DNA from: Streptomyces neyagawaensis
GTDB taxonomy: Bacteria; Actinomycetota; Actinomycetes; Streptomycetales; Streptomycetaceae
Assembly: GCF_023516595.1 (NCBI RefSeq)
Contig: NZ_JAMGBG010000025.1
Span: 124,001 to 188,000 of the forward strand
Reading direction: 5' to 3'
Length of the DNA stretch: 64,000 nucleotides
Below the pieces are notes generated by a model that was not told where the DNA came from, did not search any database, and saw only the letters and a list, made by a program, of their open reading frames with translations. Shown here in pieces: positions 17,997 to 29,117 of this stretch (its first letter is position 1; each line of letters starts with the position of its first letter). The position numbers and the translations under genes were made by a program.

Positions 17997-19624
17997 CCCG
18001 CCGGCTGCTGCTGAGCTACCTCAGCCTCGCCGCCCTCGTCCTGCTGGGCCTGGAGATCCCGTTGGGCTTCGTCTACTCACGGGCCGAACGCGAGCGGATC
18101 GTCAACTCCGCCAATGACGAGGCCGAGTCGGTGGCCGCGTTCGCCGCGCTGTCCCTCGCCGCCCGGCGTCCGGACGAACTCGCCGAACGGGCCGCGCACT
18201 GCGCCGAGCGCATCGGCGGCAAGGTGGTCATCGTCGACGCGCGGGGGAATCTGCTGGCCACCTCGCACGACCTGTCCGCGGAGGAGAGGCGGGACCTGGC
18301 CTCCCTCCCCGAGATCTCCGCCGCGCTCCAGGGCCGCGCCACCACCGACGTACGCACGACGACGACCGGCGGGGTCCACTACCTGTCCGTGGCGGCCCCC
18401 GTGGGCCACACGGCCACGGCCACAACCGCCGACACCGCCCCAGCCACAGCTGCAAGCCCTGGCTCAGGCCCAGCCGCCTCGACGGTCACGCACACGCGTG
18501 CGCGTACGACCCCCCGCTCCGCCGACGAGGCCCCGGCCGCCGTCGGCCCGGCCTCCGTCGGCGCGACCCAGGGTGCCGTGCGCGTCACCCTGCCCACGAC
18601 CATGGTGCACGCGCGCGTGTTCGCGGTGTGGCTGCTGCTCGTGCTGGCCGGGCTGGCGGTGCTCGCCGGTGTGACGGTGGCGGCGTTCGCGTTCGCGCGG
18701 TGGGCGGGGCGGCCCATCCGGCAGTTGGAGGAGGCCACGCACCGTCTCGCCGAGGGCGGCGCGGCCACCTCCGTGAAGGTCACCTCCGGCCCGCCGGAGG
18801 TGCTCCGCCTGGCGGCGGCCTTCAACACGACCGCCGCCCGGCTGGAACACCTGCTGGCCTCGCAGCGGGCCTTCGCCGGGGAGGCGTCGCACCAGCTGAA
18901 GACACCGCTGGCGGCGCTGCGGCTGCGTCTGGAGAACCTGGAGCCGGACATCGCCCGGCCCGCCCGGCCGAGCCTCGACGCCGCCGTCACCGAGACCGAC
19001 CGGCTGGCCCGGATGATCGAGGGACTGCTCGCGATGGCCCGCCTGGAGGAGGCGGCGGCCATCCCGGTGCCGGTCGACGTGGGCGCGATCTGCGCGGAGC
19101 GGCACCGCACCTGGGGCCCGTTGTTCGAACGCGAGGGGGTCTCGCTGGTCCTCTTCGCGGGCAGCGTGGGACCGGTGACCGCACTGCCGGGGGCCGTGGA
19201 GCAGCTGCTCGACAACCTGCTCTCCAACGCGCTGCGGGCCTCCCCGTCCGGCAGCACGGTCACCATGGAGCTACGGCTCCTCGTCCCGGCCCGACGGAGC
19301 CTGCGCGACGCCCGGCCCGCCTGGGTCGACCTCCATGTCACCGACGAGGGGCCCGGGATGACGGCCGAGCAGCGGGCCCGTGCCTTCGACCGCTTCTGGC
19401 GCGCCCCCGGCGCCCCCAAGGGCGGCACCGGACTCGGCCTCTCCCTCGTCCAGCGGCTCGCGCACGCCAGCGGCGGCGAGGTCACGCTCCACGAGGCGGC
19501 CACGGGCGGCCTGGACGCCGTCGTCCGCCTGCCCTCGGCGGAACCGCCGGTCCCGCCCGGCGGCCACGGTTTCGGTACGCGCCCCGGTCCGCGCAAGCGC
19601 GAGGCGCCGCCGCTGCCCGCGTGA
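17993..19624 (+). CDS. Sensor histidine kinase
   Basis: 543 residues. N-terminal membrane helix (LLLSYLSLAALVLLGLEIPL), an extracytoplasmic sensor of about 200 residues carrying an Ala/Thr/Pro-rich low-complexity insert, a second helix (AVWLLLVLAGLAVLAGVTVA), HAMP, the H-box SHQLKTPLAALRLRLENLEP, N-box LLDNLLSNALRA, and G-boxes TDEGPGM and GGTGLGLSLVQRLA. All catalytic boxes are intact. It forms a two-component system with the preceding regulator; the signal is unknown. Confidence 0.94.
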   Translation: MTRRLLLSYLSLAALVLLGLEIPLGFVYSRAERERIVNSANDEAESVAAFAALSLAARRPDELAERAAHCAERIGGKVVIVDARGNLLATSHDLSAEERRDLASLPEISAALQGRATTDVRTTTTGGVHYLSVAAPVGHTATATTADTAPATAASPGSGPAASTVTHTRARTTPRSADEAPAAVGPASVGATQGAVRVTLPTTMVHARVFAVWLLLVLAGLAVLAGVTVAAFAFARWAGRPIRQLEEATHRLAEGGAATSVKVTSGPPEVLRLAAAFNTTAARLEHLLASQRAFAGEASHQLKTPLAALRLRLENLEPDIARPARPSLDAAVTETDRLARMIEGLLAMARLEEAAAIPVPVDVGAICAERHRTWGPLFEREGVSLVLFAGSVGPVTALPGAVEQLLDNLLSNALRASPSGSTVTMELRLLVPARRSLRDARPAWVDLHVTDEGPGMTAEQRARAFDRFWRAPGAPKGGTGLGLSLVQRLAHASGGEVTLHEAATGGLDAVVRLPSAEPPVPPGGHGFGTRPGPRKREAPPLPA

Positions 19625-19821
19625 GCCGGCGCCCCCGGCTCGGGGGGCGCGCGGCGTTCAGCGACCGCGGCCCCCGCCCCGTCGGGGCGGGCCGCCCGAG
19701 AACGCCCCCGCACGGCCATTGATTGTCCATGCTCCGTCAATCACGCTCGGCTAAGTTCCGTCACCGCGCGACCCCGCCGCCGACCGGCAGGCGGGCCGGT
19801 CAACGCACCTTTGGAGCGACA

Positions 19822-20979
19822 GTGGAACGTCGTACCCTGCTACGCGCGGCCGTCCTCGGCGGCACCTCGATCGCGTTCGGCGGAACCCTGTGGCGCGGCG
19901 CCGCGTACGCCGCGCCCGCCCAGCCCGGCGCGGGCCCGTACGGTGCGCTCGGTGCGCCGGACGCCAACGGCATCAGGCTCCCGAGCGGTTTCACCAGCCG
20001 GGTCGTCGCCCGCTCCGGCCAGCGGGTCCCCGGCACGTCGTACACCTGGCACAACGCGCCCGACGGCGGGGCCTGTTACGCGGACGGCAGCGGCTGGATC
20101 TATGTCTCCAACTCGGAGATCAGCCCGTCCGGCGGTGCGAGCGCGGTGCGGTTCTCCTCGACGGGCACGGTCACCTCGGCGTACCGCATCCTCTCGGGCA
20201 CCCGGACCAACTGCGCGGGCGGAAAGACGCCCTGGGACACCTGGCTGTCCTGCGAGGAGGTCGACCGGGGATACGTCTACGAGACCGACCCGTGGGGTGT
20301 GAAGGCGGCGGTGCGCCGGGACGCGATGGGCCGGTTCAAGCACGAGGCGGCAGCCGCCGATCCCGTGCGCGGGGTCGTCTACCTGACGGAGGACGTCACC
20401 GACGGCTGCTTCTACCGCTTCCGGCCGACGACTTGGGGCGATCTGTCGTCGGGCACGCTGGAGGTCATGGTGGCCGGCACCGGCACCAGCGGCCCGGTGA
20501 CCTGGACCAGGGTCCCCGACCCGTCCGGCGCGACCGCCACCCGCAACCAGGTGTCGGGCGCCAAGCGCTTCAACGGCGGCGAGGGCTGCTACTACGCCGA
20601 CGACACCTGCTGGTTCACGACGAAGGGCGACAACCGCGTCTGGCAGTACGACGCCGCCGCGCAGACCATCGAACTCGCCTACGACGACTCCCTGGTGACC
20701 GGCGGCAGTGCCCCGCTCACCGGCGTCGACAACGTCACCGGCACGGCCTCCGGCGATCTGTTCGTCGCGGAGGACGGCGGCACCATGGAGATCTGTCTGA
20801 TCACCCCGGACGACGTCGTCGCCCCCTTCCTCCGCGTCGACGGCCAGTCCGCCTCGGAGATCACCGGCCCGGCCTTCTCCCCCGACGGCCGCCGGCTGTA
20901 CTTCTCCAGCCAGCGCGGCACCAGCGGCAGTTCGTCGGGCGGCATCACGTACGAGGTGACGGGTCCGTTCCGTACCTGA
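19822..20979 (+). CDS. Tat-exported PhoX-like (DUF839) protein
   Basis: 385 residues from a GTG at 19822 with GGAG upstream. Begins with a twin-arginine signal (MERRTLLRAAVLGGTSIAFG) ending near AYA. The mature part is a beta-propeller of the DUF839/PhoX class: NAPDGGACYADGSGWIYVSN, FNGGEGCYYADDTCWF and FSPDGRRLYFSSQRG. PhoX members are secreted calcium/iron phosphomonoesterases, but many DUF839 proteins are untested. No convincing PHO box was found, so phosphatase activity is inference. Confidence 0.82.
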   Translation: MERRTLLRAAVLGGTSIAFGGTLWRGAAYAAPAQPGAGPYGALGAPDANGIRLPSGFTSRVVARSGQRVPGTSYTWHNAPDGGACYADGSGWIYVSNSEISPSGGASAVRFSSTGTVTSAYRILSGTRTNCAGGKTPWDTWLSCEEVDRGYVYETDPWGVKAAVRRDAMGRFKHEAAAADPVRGVVYLTEDVTDGCFYRFRPTTWGDLSSGTLEVMVAGTGTSGPVTWTRVPDPSGATATRNQVSGAKRFNGGEGCYYADDTCWFTTKGDNRVWQYDAAAQTIELAYDDSLVTGGSAPLTGVDNVTGTASGDLFVAEDGGTMEICLITPDDVVAPFLRVDGQSASEITGPAFSPDGRRLYFSSQRGTSGSSSGGITYEVTGPFRT

Positions 20980-21041
20980 GCGTTCCCCCGGGAGAATTTC
21001 GAACTCTTTTACACCTAAAACTCATTCTATTTGCCTTCTGC

Positions 21042-21056
21042 TAGGTTCTGCGCGTG
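21042..21056 (+). promoter_or_regulatory. -10 element and leaderless start of the glycosyltransferase gene
   Basis: TAGGTT at 21042-21047 lies six bases before the GTG at 21054, in an AT-rich stretch (20995-21050) unusual for this genome. No Shine-Dalgarno precedes GTG 21054 or ATG 21060. Transcription probably begins at or next to the start codon. Confidence 0.45.
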
Positions 21057-22379
21057 GTCATGCCCAAAGAATCAGGGCCGGCGAGCCCCGGAATCGGCAT
21101 CCGCCCGCGCAAGGTTCTCCTCGCGGCATGCGGTACCAGCGAGGACGTGCGGCCCTTCCTCGCACTGGCCGTGGCGCTCCGTCGCCACGGCCACACACCG
21201 TTATTGGCCGCTCCGCCGCCGTACGCGTCCGAAGCAGCCGCGTACGGGGTGGATTTCGCGTCGATCGACGACGGCCCCACCCGGATTCTCGACGAGCCGG
21301 AAACCCGCCGGATCATCGACAACGGGCTGCTGGGAGTACGTGGGAACATCGCGGCCGCGAGAACGGTCGCCCGACTGAAGAAACTACTGATTCCCTCGCT
21401 GCAGGACGTGGCAGCGATCGCCCACGATCACGGGGACGTGGCGGCCGTGGTGCATTCGGCGGCGTTCCCCGCCCAGCATGTGGCCGACATGCTGGAGGTG
21501 CCCGCCGTCGTCGTCGCCCTGCAGCCCGGCTGGATTCCCACCGATGAATTCCCCTGCTCTCTACTGCCGTTGCCGCGGGTACCCCGTTTCCTGAACCGGA
21601 GCACCTACGCCGTCGTGACGGCGACCCAGCGGTCCCGTGAGGTGGAGCGCTGGCGGACGACGGAGCTGGGGCTCACGGCGCGCAGGTACGGCGCCCGGGG
21701 GTGGCTGCGCGATCCCGAGGGCAAACGGCGGCTGGTTCTCCAGTCGTTCAGCCGGCATGTGATGCCCGTCGACCCCGTCTGGGGCGACGCCGTGCGCACC
21801 ACGGGCTTCTGGTTCATGCCGGCGCGCCACGACTGGACGCCGCCCGCGGAGCTGACCCGCTTCCTGGACGAGGGACCTGCACCGGTCTGCATCGACTTCG
21901 GGAGCATGTCCGACACCTGGGCGCCCTCGTACAACGCCCTGGTCCTCGAGGCGGTCCGGCTGTCCGGGGTGAGGGCCGTCGTGGCGACGGGGCGCGGCGG
22001 CATCGAGCCGTCTCCCCCGTCACGGAACGTCCTGACGATCGACGCGGCGCCCCACGACTGGCTCTTCCCGCGTACGGCGGCGGTCGTCCACCACGGTGGC
22101 CCCAGCACCGTCGCGGCCGCCCTCGCCGCCGGTCGCCCCCAGGTCCTCTGCCCGCACATGGGCGACCAGTCCTACTGGTCCGAACGGATGCGGGCGCTGG
22201 GCGTGGCCCCCGCTCCCGTCCCCGCCCAGCGCCTCACGGCGGAGAGGCTCGCGGAGGCGATCGGCCGGGCGGTCGAGGACCGGCACCTGTGGTACCGGGC
22301 GACGGAGATGGCCCCCTTGATCCGCGCCGAGAACGGCGTCGACGCGGCGGTGAGTTCTCTGCTGGCCCGACTCGCTTGA
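21054..22379 (+). CDS. UGT-like glycosyltransferase (GT1 family)
   Basis: 441 residues. The N-terminal acceptor domain starts VLLAACGTSEDVRPFLALA. The C-terminal nucleotide-sugar domain contains ICIDFGSMSD-like and the signature VVHHGGPSTVAAALAAGRPQ followed by DQSYWSERMRALG, which belong to sterol/macrolide/rhamnosyl glycosyltransferases of the GT1 family. It precedes a condensation-type acyltransferase gene, so the pair may glycosylate and acylate a lipid or natural product. The acceptor is unknown. Start could be GTG 21054 or ATG 21060. Confidence 0.9.
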   Translation: MVMPKESGPASPGIGIRPRKVLLAACGTSEDVRPFLALAVALRRHGHTPLLAAPPPYASEAAAYGVDFASIDDGPTRILDEPETRRIIDNGLLGVRGNIAAARTVARLKKLLIPSLQDVAAIAHDHGDVAAVVHSAAFPAQHVADMLEVPAVVVALQPGWIPTDEFPCSLLPLPRVPRFLNRSTYAVVTATQRSREVERWRTTELGLTARRYGARGWLRDPEGKRRLVLQSFSRHVMPVDPVWGDAVRTTGFWFMPARHDWTPPAELTRFLDEGPAPVCIDFGSMSDTWAPSYNALVLEAVRLSGVRAVVATGRGGIEPSPPSRNVLTIDAAPHDWLFPRTAAVVHHGGPSTVAAALAAGRPQVLCPHMGDQSYWSERMRALGVAPAPVPAQRLTAERLAEAIGRAVEDRHLWYRATEMAPLIRAENGVDAAVSSLLARLA

Positions 22380-22444
22380 CCTGTTTCCCCGATTCCCGGT
22401 GCCCGGTTCCCGGTCCTCGCCGGAAATCCGCACCCCTGCCCGCG

Positions 22445-22476
22445 TCCCCCACTCCCCCACTCCCCCACTCCCCCAC
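22445..22476 (+). repeat. Four perfect copies of TCCCCCAC
   Basis: An 8-base microsatellite lies in the 120-base gap between the glycosyltransferase and condensation genes. Copy number may vary by slippage and alter spacing to the downstream GTG at 22500. Confidence 0.8.
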
Positions 22477-22499
22477 GCATACGAACAGAGAGCCTCGGA

Positions 22500-23912
22500 G
22501 TGCTACAGATTCCTTTCACCGACACCCGAATCGCGCCCGGCACCGTCGTTTCCTGGTCCCTGCGCGCCAAACACACCCCCCGTTCCAGGGGAGACGATCC
22601 GGCCGCCGTGTCCAAGTCCGCGTCCTTCAACCAGGACAAACACCATTCGTCGTCCCAGGCGACACGGAGCACGAGTGACTGCATCGCCAGTTCCATCACG
22701 ATCACCTTCGAGATCGAGGGCCGGCTCGACATCGCGGCGCTGGAATCCGCCCTCCTTCTCCTCGTACGCCGCCACGAGGTGCTCCGCTGTGAATTCCGGC
22801 GGCTGGCCGGTGATCTGACCTGCACGGCCCTCTCACCCGAATCGGTCTCGCTGGAGGCGGAACAGGTCGGCCATTTCCACACCCCGGAGGGACTGCACAC
22901 CCATCTGGACAAGGAGTTCAAGAGCATCGACACGCTGTCCTGGCCGCTGATCCTGATGGGCGCGGTGGTCCGGGAGTCGCGTTCCACGGTCTATCTCTGT
23001 TTCGACCACCTCGTGTGCGACGGCATGTCGATGCCCGTGGTGGTGAACGAGATCCAGACGGCATACGCGGCGCACACGGCCGGCCGTCTCCCCGAACTGC
23101 CGCCGACGGCCAGCTATCTGACCTTCGGGGACGCGCAACGCCGCCGCTGGTCGTCCCTGCGGCCCGACGACGACCGGCTGGACTACTGGAAGGGATTCAC
23201 CGCCCGGAACGGTGGGTTCTTCCCCCGGTTCCCCTTCGACATCGGGGTGGCGGACGACCGCCTGTACCCGATGGCGAACCGCAGCCGCCGGTTGCTGGAC
23301 GCCGACGAGACGAAGGCGCTGGCCGCGGGTGCCCGTGCGGCTGGGGGCAGCGTCTTCACCGGCGTCCTGGCGGCGGTCGCGACGGCACTGCGCCGGTTGG
23401 GAGGCCCCTCGGTGTACCGGGGGCTGCTGCCGGTCAGTGAGAGGAACGCGGAGGTCTGGGAGCATTCCCTCGGCTGGTTCGTGAACACGATGCCCATCGA
23501 GTTCGAGGTGGGCGAGGCGGGCGTCGGGGGCCTTGCCGCCACCATCGCCGGGGCGAGCGCCGCCTATACCGAGATGCAGCGGCACGTGGACGTCCCGTTC
23601 GTACGGGCCTGGGAGCTGCTCGCACCGGAGGCCTACCGTCTGCACCACTGGCCGTACGCCGTGAACTTCTTCTCGTACATCGACTTCCGCAGGGCTCCGG
23701 GCGGCGAGCAGCACCCCCTGTGGAAGCCCAAGCTGCACGTGTGGGCGGCCTGCGGCAACGGCATCAGCCACTGGTTCCACCGGACCGCGGCGGGCCTGCA
23801 CGTCAACACGCTGCACGTCGACACACCCGAGGCACAACAGATCAACGACGCGCAGCTGGACGAACTCGTGGCGGTGCTGCGGGAGATCGGGGGCGCTCAG
23901 CGGAACTCGTGA
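22500..23912 (+). CDS. Stand-alone condensation-domain / PapA-like acyltransferase
   Basis: 470 residues. The active-site motif appears as DHLVCDG with His170 and Asp174, a variant of HHxxxDG in which the first His is Asp; ITITFEIEGRLDIAALESAL and LLLLVRRHEVLRCEF are typical condensation-domain openings. No adenylation or carrier domain is attached, and the C-terminal DFGWG motif is not seen. Such free-standing enzymes make esters or amides (PapA, SgcC5 types). Paired with a glycosyltransferase it may acylate a sugar. GTG start has weak ribosome binding. The 3' end overlaps the convergent gene at 23897 by 16 bases. Confidence 0.85.
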   Translation: MLQIPFTDTRIAPGTVVSWSLRAKHTPRSRGDDPAAVSKSASFNQDKHHSSSQATRSTSDCIASSITITFEIEGRLDIAALESALLLLVRRHEVLRCEFRRLAGDLTCTALSPESVSLEAEQVGHFHTPEGLHTHLDKEFKSIDTLSWPLILMGAVVRESRSTVYLCFDHLVCDGMSMPVVVNEIQTAYAAHTAGRLPELPPTASYLTFGDAQRRRWSSLRPDDDRLDYWKGFTARNGGFFPRFPFDIGVADDRLYPMANRSRRLLDADETKALAAGARAAGGSVFTGVLAAVATALRRLGGPSVYRGLLPVSERNAEVWEHSLGWFVNTMPIEFEVGEAGVGGLAATIAGASAAYTEMQRHVDVPFVRAWELLAPEAYRLHHWPYAVNFFSYIDFRRAPGGEQHPLWKPKLHVWAACGNGISHWFHRTAAGLHVNTLHVDTPEAQQINDAQLDELVAVLREIGGAQRNS

Positions 23913-24262
23913 GTGACCTCGATGGGGCCCACGATGTGCGCGTTGAACTCGTCGAGCTCCTCGGCGGGCACCCACAGCTCCAGGATCGTCTCGCCGCCGG
24001 CCTGGCGCACCGGGTAGCGGCGCAGGAACCCGGTCTCGACCTCGAACCGGGTCACGAAGCCGGCCCCGCTGTGCTTCACGTTCCAGTCCCGCGCGATCTT
24101 CACGGCGTAGTCCTCGTTGAGCACCGGGTAGAAGATCGGCTGCTCGGGCAGGCGCGGCGGCCAGGCCCTCCACCCCGACTCCCGTACCAGCGCGAGCTCC
24201 TCGGGGCCGGTGGGACGCCACAGCGTGGTCGTGGCGGACGACGTCCTGCGCGGCGTACTCAC
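23897..24262 (-). CDS. Conserved hypothetical protein, crystallin J1-annotated family
   Basis: 121 residues from the GTG at 24262, chosen because GAGGG lies about ten bases upstream; a GTG at 24271 abuts that site. Contains TTLWRPTGPEELALVRESGW and LPEQPIFYPVLNEDYAVKIA. Similar actinobacterial proteins carry the label ADP-ribosylation/crystallin J1, but the function is unknown. It is convergent with, and overlaps, the condensation gene. Confidence 0.75.
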   Translation of the reverse strand: MSTPRRTSSATTTLWRPTGPEELALVRESGWRAWPPRLPEQPIFYPVLNEDYAVKIARDWNVKHSGAGFVTRFEVETGFLRRYPVRQAGGETILELWVPAEELDEFNAHIVGPIEVTHEFR

Positions 24263-24365
24263 GGAACTCACCCTCGGGGAACGGGCCGGCTGCCCGGCGC
24301 GGTCGGCGGTGCCCCGACGCTACCGACAGCCCGGCCTCACGGGCCACTGAGTTTCCCTCACGCGG

Positions 24366-24402
24366 AGGGCGGCACCCCCCGCACGGGGTGCCGCCCTCTT
24401 TT
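24366..24402 (+). terminator. Rho-independent terminator
   Basis: AGGGCGGCACCCC at 24366-24378 pairs perfectly with GGGGTGCCGCCCT at 24385-24397 across CCGCAC and is followed by CTTTT. On the + strand it would stop transcripts running out of the condensation gene, which would be antisense to 23897-24262. The same stem could end the PPDK message on the other strand, though without a T-tract. Confidence 0.8.
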
Positions 24403-24510
24403 CGTGATCCGGAACCGCCGCCCATCGGTGAGGGTCGGTCGGGGACAAGCGGCGGTTCCGGGGTCCGGGATGCGTGGCGGGTGCCTCGCGGTGCACGTCG
24501 GCGGGGGTCG

Positions 24511-27258
<2,748 letters not shown>

Positions 27259-27688
27259 AGGTCCCAACTCCTTGAGGACGCGGTGGCTGCCCTGACGGCG
27301 AGGAACATACCCAGATCGAAGGCTCCTGGGTACGTCCACTTGTGCGTCATGCGCCTGTAACCACCCGTCCGCCAGCAGATCGAAAGTCAAGGCTTGGCAA
27401 GGTGTTGAACGCTGATGTGTTCACCTCTTGAAGGCGACACGGTTCGAGACCCGCAATATCCGCTCAGATGAGCGGCAATCAACACGTCTGAGTTCGCGCG
27501 ATGAACGATCAAAGGGTGGCACTCAGTGCCACCCTTTGAAGACCCGGAACCACCCAAGATCCGCTCATCTGAGCGCAGCCCTTATCAGGGGTGGCGAGAA
27601 TCACGCGTTCACGGAGGCCGGGATTTCACCATGCGGACCGCCGCACGGGACGGAAACCCGCCTGTCACACGCCCGGCGGACGCACCCG
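27259..27688. other. 430-base intergenic region rich in palindromes, ROK gene / PPDK
   Basis: No gene seen. Apart from the large palindrome (27509-27539), two related CCGCTCA..TGAGCG sites lie at 27460-27475 and 27562-27575. Each is preceded by a similar segment starting TTGAAG and ending ATCCGCTCA, so an about 45-base imperfect direct repeat flanks the palindrome. These could be regulator sites for ppdK, which is transcribed leftward from here, or the 3' end of the ROK message. Confidence 0.6.
27509..27539. promoter_or_regulatory. Perfect palindrome, 15-base arms about a single base
   Basis: TCAAAGGGTGGCACT at 27509-27523 and its exact reverse complement at 27525-27539 flank one base, C27524. 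With a 1-base centre it is a poor RNA hairpin unless the top pairs open, but a good dimeric protein site. It lies 250 bases upstream of ppdK and 150 bases downstream of the ROK stop. It may be an operator or a bidirectional terminator. Confidence 0.6.
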
Positions 27689-28894
27689 TCACACCCCCAG
27701 GGCCGCGAGCCGCTCCTCCGCTCGTTCGGGCGCGTACAGGTACTCGACGACCAGGGCGCCCGCCCCGACCAAACCCGCCCGCTCCCCCAGCCGGGACGTG
27801 ACGACGTCCAGATGGGCCGTGGAGCGCGGCAGCGCCCGCTGGTAGAGCAGTTCGCGCACACCCGTGAGGAAGGGGGTTCCGGCCAAGTCTCCGGCGATCA
27901 TCAGGACGCCGGGGTTCAGCAGGGTCACCACCGTCGCCAGGACGTCGCCCACGGAGCGACCCGCCTCCCGTGCGAGCGCCGTCGCGCCCGGGTGCCCGGC
28001 GACCAGCAGATCGCGCACATCGGAGCCGGAGGCCGCCGGAACCCCGGCCTCGCTCAGCCGCCGCGCGACGGCGCCGCCGCTCGCGACCGCCGCCAGACAG
28101 CCGTAGGACCCGCACTTGCACTGGGCGTCCGCGCCGGCGGGCACCCTGATGTGGCCGATGTCGCCGGCGCCGCCGTCGACGCCCCGGTAGATCGAGCCGC
28201 CGACCACCACGCCGGCGCCGATACCCGTGGACACCTTGACCAGCGCGAACGCCGAGCAGTCCGGGTATCCCGTGCGCTGTTCGCCGTACGCCATGAGGTT
28301 GGCGTCGTTGTCGACGAGGACGGGGACTCCGGGCGGGCCGGACGCGTGGTCGGCGAAGGCGCGGGCCAGCCGGCCGCGTATGTCGTAGCCGTCCCAGCCG
28401 GGCATGATCGGCGGCTGCACCACCCGGCCGGTGTCCATCTCCACCGGTCCGGGCACGGCGAGCCCGATGCCGCAGACCGCGTCGGCCGGCTGCCCGGCCT
28501 TCTCCAGCAGTTCGGCGAACCAGCGCCCGAGGCCGTCCAGGACTGCCTCGGGGCCGTCCTCGAGGACGAGGGTGCCGCTGTGCTCGGCCTGTATCTCGCC
28601 GGTGAGGGAGACGACGGCGGCGCGGGCGTGGCGGGTGTCGAGGTCGGCGGCGAGGACGACCGCGTGCTCGTCGTCGAACTCCAGTGTGATGGAAGGGCGT
28701 CCGCCCAGCGGGGAGCCGACCGGGCCGCCTGCGCCCTCACGGAGCCAGCCCGCACGGAACAGCCGGTCGAGGCGCTGACCCACCGTGGCCCGGGACAGGC
28801 CCGTCGCCTGCTGGAGCGCGCCACGGGTGGTGGCCCGGCCACTGCGGACCAACTCCAGCAGATCTCCTGCACCGGCGTGACTGCCCACCTTCAC
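27689..28894 (-). CDS. ROK family transcriptional regulator
   Basis: 401 residues, GTG start. N-terminal winged helix (RGALQQATGLSRATVGQRLD), then the ROK sugar-kinase-like domain with DNDANLMAYGEQ, STGIGAGVVVGGSIYRG and the zinc motif CKCGSYGCLAA. ROK repressors bind sugars or sugar phosphates and control glycosidase genes. It diverges from the two glycoside hydrolase genes at 29118 and 30602, its likely targets. Confidence 0.93.
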   Translation of the reverse strand: MKVGSHAGAGDLLELVRSGRATTRGALQQATGLSRATVGQRLDRLFRAGWLREGAGGPVGSPLGGRPSITLEFDDEHAVVLAADLDTRHARAAVVSLTGEIQAEHSGTLVLEDGPEAVLDGLGRWFAELLEKAGQPADAVCGIGLAVPGPVEMDTGRVVQPPIMPGWDGYDIRGRLARAFADHASGPPGVPVLVDNDANLMAYGEQRTGYPDCSAFALVKVSTGIGAGVVVGGSIYRGVDGGAGDIGHIRVPAGADAQCKCGSYGCLAAVASGGAVARRLSEAGVPAASGSDVRDLLVAGHPGATALAREAGRSVGDVLATVVTLLNPGVLMIAGDLAGTPFLTGVRELLYQRALPRSTAHLDVVTSRLGERAGLVGAGALVVEYLYAPERAEERLAALGV

Positions 28895-29117
28895 GACCTC
28901 CCGTTCGCCCGGTCCCTCACCCGATCATCCCCGCCCCGGCGGCCCGGCGACGCACCGCTCCCGCGATCGTCCGCGGACCGTTCCGCGCGACCGCTTGCGC
29001 TCACCCTCTTGCGTTCCCCAACTCTGCATTACATATTGAGTTTTGCGTGTTAAATAGACGTAACCCTACGGTACCTACTGCCGAACCGGTCGGCACCTTG
29101 TTCTCGGGGAGCCCTGA
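28895..29117. promoter_or_regulatory. Divergent promoter region, ROK regulator / glycoside hydrolases
   Basis: An AT-rich core at 29025-29065 (CATTACATATTGAGTTTTGC, then GTTAAATAGACG) is followed by GCCGAACCGGTCGGC at 29080-29094, a 5-bp-arm inverted repeat around ACCGG. This is a plausible promoter plus operator for the hydrolase operon and for autoregulation by the ROK protein. Confidence 0.4.

Noticed and set aside
27436..27456. GGTTCGAGAC resembling a tRNA T-loop, possible att site
   Set aside because: Flanking bases do not form a T-stem and no acceptor or anticodon arm can be built.
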